Part shown: positions 5,013 through 11,062 of the stretch, in pieces
Layout of the letters: each line of letters opens with the position of its first letter
How positions within the stretch are numbered: the first letter of the stretch is position 1
Assembly (NCBI GenBank): GCA_947165795.1
Contig: CAMVBP010000050.1
Coordinates: 1-11,062, forward strand
DNA length: 11,062 nucleotides
Direction of reading: 5' to 3'
Origin: an uncultured Treponema sp.
GTDB lineage: Bacteria; Spirochaetota; Spirochaetia; Treponematales; Treponemataceae
Translations under genes and position numbers: made by a program
The notes under the pieces: model-generated
Told to the model about the DNA's origin: nothing
The model's input: the letters and a program-made list of their open reading frames with translations, nothing else
Databases searched by the model: none

Positions 5013-8000
5013 TTCGTGCTCTCCTTTTTGTCATCACAATGTTCATTATGATTAATAAGATTCCCATTAAAATTAAAGTGATTCCCTGGACTGCAAGTCC
5101 GTAACCTGAAGTGAAGAATCTTATCATCAAAATAAGTCCAAAATAAACTGTGCTCAGATTTGCGATTTTTAATGAATCATTTTTATACGCAAGATAAAAA
5201 TAATAAACGCAGAAAACCAAAAGCAGCGGGAATGTAATTGCAATAGACACTTTATCAGAAACTTTTGAGAGCAAAAGAATTGAAGGCGGAAAAGCAAAAA
5301 TTGAAGGATTAAACAAAATCTTTTCTTTAATCAGATGAACCAAAAGATAAACTGCAGTTGCGCCTGAAACAATCATGTAAGATAAAATATAATAATTTAA
5401 GTACATTGAACGGTTATGTGATTCAAAATTTGGACTTATTGAGGTGAAATAAAAAATCAAAAATCCCGGAATCAGTGCTGATAAAACTTTGAGCAATTTT
5501 TTTCCTTTTGTCTGAGCATAAAAATGAATAAGAATTGTTACCAGCGTTACAAAGAACCAGAAACTTGCTGCTGTATTATCTAAGTAACTTGCATCTGAAT
5601 GAGAAATTGCGTAATAAACTGTAGCGATAATCAGATTTGCAATGTAACTCTTTTTGTGGAAAACAAATAAGAAAATGCAGGCTGCGAGCATATTCAAAAT
5701 TATTATAGTTTCTGATGTAACAGCCACAGCATTTTCTGTTTCTCTGCTTACAATTATTAATATAACTGAAATCATGAAATGATTTATTACAATGTCTAAG
5801 TTAGAAATGAAATTCTTAAAATCTTTTTTTGCAAAGATTGCGAAGTTTACAAGTCCAAAAATTGCCGCAGGAGCAAAAGTTGCAAGAATGTAATATGCAG
5901 GTTTTGATCTGATTATATAAGCGATGTAGTAATAATTATTTGCCATGATTGTAATTGTAAAAAGCAAGGCAAGACTGAGCATTCGTGAAATTATGAAAAC
6001 TTTTTTTGTATTTGCGCCAGGCGTGAATTTTTCTTTCCACAAAAACAATCCCGATATAAATAATGCAACTGTGCTGAGCATGAAAAAGATTTCTGAGAAA
6101 TTTGCATTTGACTGCGAAATTGCGTAATAAACTATTGCGATAATCAGATTTGCAATGCAGCTCTTTTTGTTGAAAACAAAAAAGTAAATGCAGGCTGCGA
6201 GCATATTCAAAATCATTAGAGTTTTTGAGGTAATTGCAAGAACAGATCCTGTGCTTTTGCTTGTAATCAATAAAATAACTGCAGTTAAGAAAAGATTAAT
6301 TACAATGTCTAAGTTCAAAATGAAATTTTTGAAATCTTTTTTTGCAAAGATTGCGAAGTTTACAAGTCCAAAAATTGCCGCAGGAGCAAAAGTTGCAAGA
6401 ATGTATTTTGCAATTTTTGATCTGATTAAAAACTCGATGAAGTAAAAATCATTCAACATTTTTGTAATTGCAAATAGCAAGGCAAGACTGAGCATTCGTG
6501 AAATTACGAAAACTGTTTTTGTGCCTTCGCCAGGCGTGAATTTTTCTTTCCACAAAAACAATCCCGAAATAAATAATGCAACTGTGCTGAGCATGAAAAG
6601 AATTGTTATAAAATAATCTATTGAAGAAAATGGGTATGTAAAGTACAGAATTGAAAAAAGAACATAAAAAATGTATTCGAACTTTTCGATTCTGATTATG
6701 TAAATGCAGGACATTATAAGATTCAGCGCGGTGATAAATCCAAGAATAAATAAAATGTTGTCCTGGTAAGAAATGTCTGCGGTGCAGAATAAAACAGAAG
6801 TTATTGCAAGCGTGATGATAATATCAACATTTAATAAAAATGCCCTTAAATTTTTTGCAGAGAAAATTCCGAACAACACAAGCCCTGAAATTGCCAGTGG
6901 TGTAAATGTAAAGAAAGTGAATTTATCAATTCCGTTATTGTAGTACAAAACTGAATCTGAATTGTTTGCCATAATGTTTGTAACAAAAAGAATGATTACG
7001 GCAATAACTCTTATAATAATCAAAAAGTTTTTATTTTCTGAATTAATTTCAAATTTATTTTTCCACAAGAAAAGTCCTGTGATAAAAAACAGAAGCATGC
7101 AGACAAAATAGAAAATTGTGAAAATATCAGAACGCGAGACAAGTTCAAGTAATAAATAAATTCCTATTATTCCTGAATAAATTAAGAAAGTAAATTTTTC
7201 AAATTTTATTGAAACGATTAATGAATAAATGAACAGCATTGAAGAAATTATTTTTACTGCCAATTTAAGTACATCAATATTTTTTGAATTTGAAACAGCA
7301 ATTAAAATTGTTATAAAAACTAAGATGACTGGAATGTCCAGAATTGAAAGGAATTTTTTCAAATCATTTTTAATATATTTTACAAAAAGTACACAAGAAA
7401 AAATCACTTGCGGAATAAAACATAAAACAATGTTGTATGGAATTTTTGAACTTGCGGTAAAACCATAATTTCCAAAAAGTCCGCTCAGAAGTGTTATGAA
7501 AAATAAAATTCCCGTAACGGCTCTTGCGACAGGAATTATATAAATATTTTCTGATTTAGAAATGAATGTTTCTTTATATAAAGCTAATGTAAATAAGAAA
7601 ACAAAAATTTCTGAAGTTAGGTACATCATACTTGGCGCATGTTCACAAACAAATGATTTAATAAAAATCAGAATTATGCAGGAAAGGAAAGCCCATGTGC
7701 GGTTTTGATTTTTCAAAAAACTGATTACAAATAAAACGCTTGTGAAAATTAAAACAAGAGTTAGCGGCGAGGTGAAAATCAGATAACTTTTTAACGCATT
7801 TGTTTTTAATAAAATTTCTGAATTTTTTATGAACAAAGAATTCAAACCGAGAACAATTGGTGAAAGATAAATCAGATTGTCGAGTGAAATGTTTTCTTTG
7901 TTTTTAAATTTTTTGAAAAATGGAATTATAGCACCTTCGGTGAAGAATCCCAAAATTATAATTCCAATCAGTACGACTTCGGCTGTGTTCAGTGGAAGAG

Positions 8001-8997
8001 AAACGTAAAAGCGTGGAATTGCATTTGTAAGTGAAATAAGGGTTGCGAGCGGGAGAAGTATAGCACCAATTTCGATTTTTCGTTTTTTCTGGAAAAATAA
8101 AAATGCCGCAGAAGAAAACGCAGTAACAATCAGCATAACTTTTACATTGTCCGGCACGTCGATGAGGATGAGCCGCAGGAGGAAGATTGCAATTCCCAGA
8201 ATGAAAACAGGAATATATTTGAACGTTTTTTTTCTTGCAGGAAAATATAGTGATGCAATTAAAGGATAAACAAAAGCAAAAGATTTTGATTTCCAGCTAA
8301 AACATATAAAAATCAGCGTGAACAACATTGAAAGGAAGAAAGTTGTATGCGCGGAAAAAAGATAAGTTATAAGGATTGTCGAAACCGTCCATAACAGCAT
8401 AAAAGTTGTTGAACTGATCTGGAACTTAAATATTTGTGAAACAAATGTAACAATTCCGCCAAACAAAAGTGCCCAGAATAAAGAGTAACTTTCGCGGATT
8501 TTTACAGATTCAGTGCGCCCGGTTTTTAGTAAGAATAAACCAACAGATTGTGTTGCAAGAAGAAGAAGAATTGCAGTTACGGCCTTAATCATTCGAGGAA
8601 TTGCTGCCCAGTTGTATGCAATAAGCGAGATAATACCAAAAGAAATTAAAACACCGGCAATAACAGTAAGAATTACAGAAACTGAAAGTTTTGAAACTTT
8701 TTTATTTTTATGAACTTCAATCGGCTGAGTTATTTCAGGCTTAGGTTCAGGTTCAGACTTAGGGGCCGGGTCAGATATTTGAACAACAGGTTCCGGAGTA
8801 TTTGCAGGAATTGTTAATTCACTGAACTCAGGTCTGAGAGATTTTTCTTCAACCTGCGGATTTTCAGCTTTTTCAAGTTCTTCGAGCCTGCGTAAATAAT
8901 GAGCTTTAAGTGAATTAGCAACACGCCCGGAAATAATTCTGCCGCCAACCAACTGCGGAATTTCACTGATAAACCATTCGATATACTTTTTGTCCAT
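5005..8997 (-). CDS. Very large DUF2157 multi-pass membrane protein with tandem 171-residue repeats
   Basis: The protein has 1330 residues. Residues 1-45 form the soluble helical start usual for DUF2157 proteins. Residues 46-100 are a Pro/Glu-rich linker (SEPEPKPEITQP). From 105 there is a run of hydrophobic helices; the first stretch, VILTVIAGVLISFGIISLIAYNWAAIPRMIKA split around N129-W130, is the DUF2157 hallmark. Family members known to me are about a third of this length. The extra length comes from at least four units of exactly 171 residues, marked by L-[WY]-K at Y474, W645, W816 and W987; each has about five membrane segments and a 'F..F..LD' motif before a helix. The last two units are nearly identical. 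No catalytic motif is visible. The start follows an extended -10 promoter with no ribosome binding site. It is co-transcribed with the GDYXXLXY gene. A transport, envelope-sensing or scaffold role would be guesswork. Confidence 0.85.
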   Translation of the reverse strand: MDKKYIEWFISEIPQLVGGRIISGRVANSLKAHYLRRLEELEKAENPQVEEKSLRPEFSELTIPANTPEPVVQISDPAPKSEPEPKPEITQPIEVHKNKKVSKLSVSVILTVIAGVLISFGIISLIAYNWAAIPRMIKAVTAILLLLATQSVGLFLLKTGRTESVKIRESYSLFWALLFGGIVTFVSQIFKFQISSTTFMLLWTVSTILITYLFSAHTTFFLSMLFTLIFICFSWKSKSFAFVYPLIASLYFPARKKTFKYIPVFILGIAIFLLRLILIDVPDNVKVMLIVTAFSSAAFLFFQKKRKIEIGAILLPLATLISLTNAIPRFYVSLPLNTAEVVLIGIIILGFFTEGAIIPFFKKFKNKENISLDNLIYLSPIVLGLNSLFIKNSEILLKTNALKSYLIFTSPLTLVLIFTSVLFVISFLKNQNRTWAFLSCIILIFIKSFVCEHAPSMMYLTSEIFVFLFTLALYKETFISKSENIYIIPVARAVTGILFFITLLSGLFGNYGFTASSKIPYNIVLCFIPQVIFSCVLFVKYIKNDLKKFLSILDIPVILVFITILIAVSNSKNIDVLKLAVKIISSMLFIYSLIVSIKFEKFTFLIYSGIIGIYLLLELVSRSDIFTIFYFVCMLLFFITGLFLWKNKFEINSENKNFLIIIRVIAVIILFVTNIMANNSDSVLYYNNGIDKFTFFTFTPLAISGLVLFGIFSAKNLRAFLLNVDIIITLAITSVLFCTADISYQDNILFILGFITALNLIMSCIYIIRIEKFEYIFYVLFSILYFTYPFSSIDYFITILFMLSTVALFISGLFLWKEKFTPGEGTKTVFVISRMLSLALLFAITKMLNDFYFIEFLIRSKIAKYILATFAPAAIFGLVNFAIFAKKDFKNFILNLDIVINLFLTAVILLITSKSTGSVLAITSKTLMILNMLAACIYFFVFNKKSCIANLIIAIVYYAISQSNANFSEIFFMLSTVALFISGLFLWKEKFTPGANTKKVFIISRMLSLALLFTITIMANNYYYIAYIIRSKPAYYILATFAPAAIFGLVNFAIFAKKDFKNFISNLDIVINHFMISVILIIVSRETENAVAVTSETIIILNMLAACIFLFVFHKKSYIANLIIATVYYAISHSDASYLDNTAASFWFFVTLVTILIHFYAQTKGKKLLKVLSALIPGFLIFYFTSISPNFESHNRSMYLNYYILSYMIVSGATAVYLLVHLIKEKILFNPSIFAFPPSILLLSKVSDKVSIAITFPLLLVFCVYYFYLAYKNDSLKIANLSTVYFGLILMIRFFTSGYGLAVQGITLILMGILLIIMNIVMTKRRARND
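5527..7578. repeat. Tandem array of four 513-bp coding repeats
   Basis: Corresponding codons (Trp or Tyr in L-[WY]-K) lie at 6037, 6550, 7063 and 7576, each exactly 513 bases apart. The two copies nearest the 3' end of the gene, 5588-6087 and 6101-6600, remain alike throughout, with 74 identical consecutive bases at 5819-5892 and 6332-6405. The two others are clearly related only at protein level (for example LFLWKNKF...RVIAVIILF against LFLWKEKF...RMLSLALLF). A fifth, weaker and shorter unit may precede them. Lengths have stayed constant although sequences diverged, which points to selection on the unit. Confidence 0.85.
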
Positions 8998-9005
8998 ATA
9001 AATAG

Positions 9006-9014
9006 ATTATAACA
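9006..9014 (-). promoter_or_regulatory. Extended -10 promoter of the DUF2157 operon
   Basis: The complement reads TGTTATAAT, an extended -10. TTGATT (complement of 9027-9032) is a possible -35 with a short 15-base spacer. Only 8 bases separate the -10 from ATG 8997, so the mRNA would start one or two bases from the start codon or at it. Confidence 0.55.
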
Positions 9015-9051
9015 TGTTTTAAAGTTAATCAAATTTAAATGAAGGGCAGTA

Positions 9052-9193
9052 GAAAAAAGGCGACAAGGACGTTGCCATTCAAAAAAAGAACGCAGGTCGG
9101 CAAGCACAGCTTGCCTCTGAGGCGGAACGATGGATGAACCTAAAACGACCTGCTGGCGCAGCTCGTTTTTTAACGGTTCTTCCATTGTCGCCT
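9052..9193 (-). terminator. Structured 136-base element and T-tract directly after guaA
   Basis: AGGCGACAA (9058-9066) and TTGTCGCCT (9185-9193) are perfect inverted copies at the two ends; the second includes the last two bases of the guaA stop codon. Inside are two arms. Arm 1 pairs 9070-9076 with 9121-9129 (7 pairs, 2-base bulge) and encloses GGCAAGC/GCTTGCC (9099-9115). Arm 2 pairs ATGGATGAACC (9130-9140) with GGTTCTTCCAT (9175-9185), 10 of 11, and 9142-9153 with 9158-9169, 11 of 12. In the minus-strand RNA the outer stem is followed by six T (complement of 9053-9058), so guaA transcription may end here; a small local hairpin (9059-9064 with 9071-9076) could also serve. The base composition is richer in G+C than the surroundings. 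A miniature inverted-repeat element is the alternative. Confidence 0.6.
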
Positions 9194-11062
9194 ATTCCCA
9201 TCCAAAAGTTGCCGGCGGCTTGTTTGTTGCGTCAAAATATAGTGCGTCTACAAATGGGAGCTCTGCAATTTTGTGAACTATTGTTTGCAGCAATTCTTTT
9301 GGCCACATTGCAAAACGTGCTGTCATTACGTCTTCGGAAATTACCGGGCGAAGAACAAATGTTGCGTGGTCCGGTGTGCTTGCGTATGGTAAATCAATTG
9401 TAAGGTGCTGGAAGATTTTATCGTACCAGCCGCTTGCGTGAAGTTCAGTTAAAACAATGTTGTCTACTTCGCGCAGCTGGTCTAAGCGGCGGCGATCGCA
9501 GTAGCCTTCCTGAATTTTCAAAGCGCTGTCTTCAAGGCCTGGGCGCTGGAAAAGTTTAATGCAGGTGCGGTTAATATATTTTGCCGCATTTGTGATAGTT
9601 GAAGAGCATGCTTCAATTTTTTCGCGTTTATCCGGGAAGTGGTAGAAACCACTATGGCCAGTGGTGATTTCGAGAGCCTCGACCACCGGTTCTTCTGCAA
9701 ATGTTAAAAGTGCAGGGAAGCGGTAAGTTCTGAAGTCGCCCTGAACGCCGACTGAGCGTACTGGGAGAATACTTCGTTTAAGTCCGGCCTGGCATTTTTC
9801 GCAGAACATATCAAGTTTGATTTCATCAAGTTCTTTCTGTGCAAGTTTGAGTTCTTCAGCATCTTTTGGATTTTCTTTTCCATCGTTACAAAGTACGTTG
9901 ATAGAAAGTCCTGGACCCGGGAACGGATGGCGCATAACAAGTTCATCCGGGAGTCCAAGTTTTTTACCGATTGCTCGAACTTCGTCTTTATACAAATCGC
10001 GGATTGGTTCAATAATTAACCCCTTTGCAATAAGCTCCTGAATGCCTGCAACGCGGTTATGATGTGTTTTAATTGTGTGAGAATTTTTTGTTCCGCCCGA
10101 TTCAATAATATCAGGATACAAAGTTCCCTGCGCTAAAAGCCAGCTGTCGTCAAGATTCTGTTTTGCAGTTACTTTGTTACGAACGGTAATAAAGTTTTCA
10201 CCAACAGCCATTCGTTTTTTCTGAGGATCTGTAAGGCCTGCAATTGCCTTTAAGAAACTTTCGCTTGCGTCTTCAACGATAAAGTTAGTGAAGCCAAACT
10301 TGCGGTAAGCAGCTGCAACATTTGCCGATTCATTTTTACGCATAAAGCCGTTATCAATATGAAGACCAAGAACTCTGTCCTGACCAAGTGCTTTATTCAA
10401 AAGTGCAAAAGTGATTGTTGAATCAACGCCGCCGCTGAGGAACAAAAGAACGTTTCTGCCGTCTGCTTCTTTTTTAATATTTTCAAGAATTACATTTAAT
10501 ACAGTGTCCTGATCCCAGTTCTTTTCCATTCCGCAGTAATCTGCAAAGTTCTGGAAAATCTGATTTCCGCAAGGTGTATCTTTTACTTCACAATGGAACT
10601 GAAGACTAAAGCGGCGTTTTTCAAGATTTTGAGTTGCAGCAAAAGGACAATCCTTTGTGTTGCCGACCATTTCAAAACCATCGCCCATCTGGAAAACTGT
10701 ATCCTGATGGCTCATCCAAACCTGCTGTTCACCTGTAATGCCTTTGAAAAGCGGACATTTAGAATCTGCACCGCCAACGCCATCTGCAAAGCGAAGAGTT
10801 GCAAAACCAAATTCTCCAACTTCACCTTTTCCAACTTTTCCGTTGTAACCGAGCTGAACAATGTAATGACCGTAGCAAAGTCCGAGAATTGGAATATTCA
10901 GATTTAATATTTCAGAATTGAATTCCGGGATTTTTTCATCATAAACCGAAGAAGGTCCGCCGGAAAAAACAATACCCTTTGCACCTTCAAGCGAAGCAAC
11001 ATCTGCAGAAGGAAGGGCAATTTCAGAATAGTAGCCGAGCATACGGAAACGCTTGGCAATCA
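9192..11062 (-). CDS. guaA: GMP synthase (glutamine-hydrolysing), long form; 5' end outside window
   Basis: It converts XMP, glutamine and ATP to GMP. The frame stays open to the right edge, and the residues IAKRFR precede the first visible Met, matching the usual 'QLIARR.RELG.YSEI' start, so about 20 N-terminal residues are missing. Counting from that internal Met: the glutaminase domain has C56 (LGLCYGHY), H150 and E152 (QFHCEV); the ATP pyrophosphatase loop SGGVDS is at 203-208; RHPFPGPGLS at 371-380; VGVQGD at 431-436; and the C-terminus NKPPATFGWE corresponds to the 'KPPATIEWE' end. At 616 visible residues it exceeds the roughly 525 of typical bacterial GuaA. About 100 extra residues lie between VGVQGDFRTY and the last dimerisation segment, an arrangement like the eukaryotic enzyme. 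The glutaminase motif has Tyr where Gln is usual, and H-C-E for H-P-E. The terminator-like element starts in its stop codon. Confidence 0.97.
   Translation of the reverse strand, partial: IAKRFRMLGYYSEIALPSADVASLEGAKGIVFSGGPSSVYDEKIPEFNSEILNLNIPILGLCYGHYIVQLGYNGKVGKGEVGEFGFATLRFADGVGGADSKCPLFKGITGEQQVWMSHQDTVFQMGDGFEMVGNTKDCPFAATQNLEKRRFSLQFHCEVKDTPCGNQIFQNFADYCGMEKNWDQDTVLNVILENIKKEADGRNVLLFLSGGVDSTITFALLNKALGQDRVLGLHIDNGFMRKNESANVAAAYRKFGFTNFIVEDASESFLKAIAGLTDPQKKRMAVGENFITVRNKVTAKQNLDDSWLLAQGTLYPDIIESGGTKNSHTIKTHHNRVAGIQELIAKGLIIEPIRDLYKDEVRAIGKKLGLPDELVMRHPFPGPGLSINVLCNDGKENPKDAEELKLAQKELDEIKLDMFCEKCQAGLKRSILPVRSVGVQGDFRTYRFPALLTFAEEPVVEALEITTGHSGFYHFPDKREKIEACSSTITNAAKYINRTCIKLFQRPGLEDSALKIQEGYCDRRRLDQLREVDNIVLTELHASGWYDKIFQHLTIDLPYASTPDHATFVLRPVISEDVMTARFAMWPKELLQTIVHKIAELPFVDALYFDATNKPPATFGWE

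Noticed and set aside
8814..9185. A 123-residue minus-strand ORF from the guaA 3' element into the start of the DUF2157 gene
   Set aside because: It overlaps a well-supported gene in another frame, crosses a promoter and a terminator-like structure, and its product has no domain-like order. The first 43 codons are simply the structured element read as protein.
11040..11042. ATG at 11042 as the real start of guaA
   Set aside because: The frame stays open upstream and encodes residues typical of the enzyme's N-terminus (IAKRFR before MLGYYSEI), so the gene runs off the window.
1..11062. CRISPR array, tRNA, rRNA or intact insertion sequence
   Set aside because: No regularly spaced short repeats, no cloverleaf or rRNA motifs, and no transposase were seen; the repeats found are either coding units or control sites.

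Overview
The window looks like chromosomal DNA from an AT-rich, motile, Gram-negative-type bacterium, most likely a spirochaete of the Treponema group. That placement is an inference. It rests on a FliL-type flagellar protein, a lipoprotein with a spirochaete-like lipobox, a DUF2157/GDYXXLXY membrane pair, and a general impression of the sequence; there is no rRNA or other decisive marker.

Positions 1-2500 are very AT-rich and look like accessory DNA. On the minus strand lie the start of a small ribbon-helix-helix-like protein (cut by the window edge) and an XRE-family regulator. Transcribed away from them are a two-helix membrane protein of unknown function and a lipoprotein, closed by a clear terminator. 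The 134-base divergent intergenic region has a near-consensus promoter overlaid by a perfect 10+10 inverted repeat and by repeated AGAGTA-containing sites, so the XRE protein probably controls both directions. A short ORF interrupted by an in-frame TGA follows.

Positions 2500-4570 hold a GC-richer histidine-phosphatase gene (minus), an intergenic region with an apparently orphan plus-strand terminator and the promoter of the next unit, then a FliL-like gene and exodeoxyribonuclease III (plus), probably co-transcribed. The exonuclease gene ends convergently, its stop codon overlapping that of the next gene.

Positions 4563-8997 (minus) are a two-gene operon: a 1330-residue DUF2157 membrane protein and a small GDYXXLXY-family membrane-anchored protein, overlapping by 8 bases. 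The large protein contains at least four tandem 171-residue membrane units, the last two nearly identical in DNA.

Positions 9192-11062 (minus) are guaA, encoding GMP synthase. It is cut at its 5' end by the window edge and is of the long form that resembles the eukaryotic enzyme. A 136-base element that can fold into a three-way junction begins inside its stop codon and ends in a T-tract. It may be the terminator or a small structured repeat that landed there.

The most unusual items are the 171-residue repeat array, the structured element at the end of guaA, the regulated membrane protein/lipoprotein cassette at the left, a hairpin that hides a ribosome binding site at 201-226, and two genes whose promoters sit so close to the start codon that their mRNAs may be leaderless.
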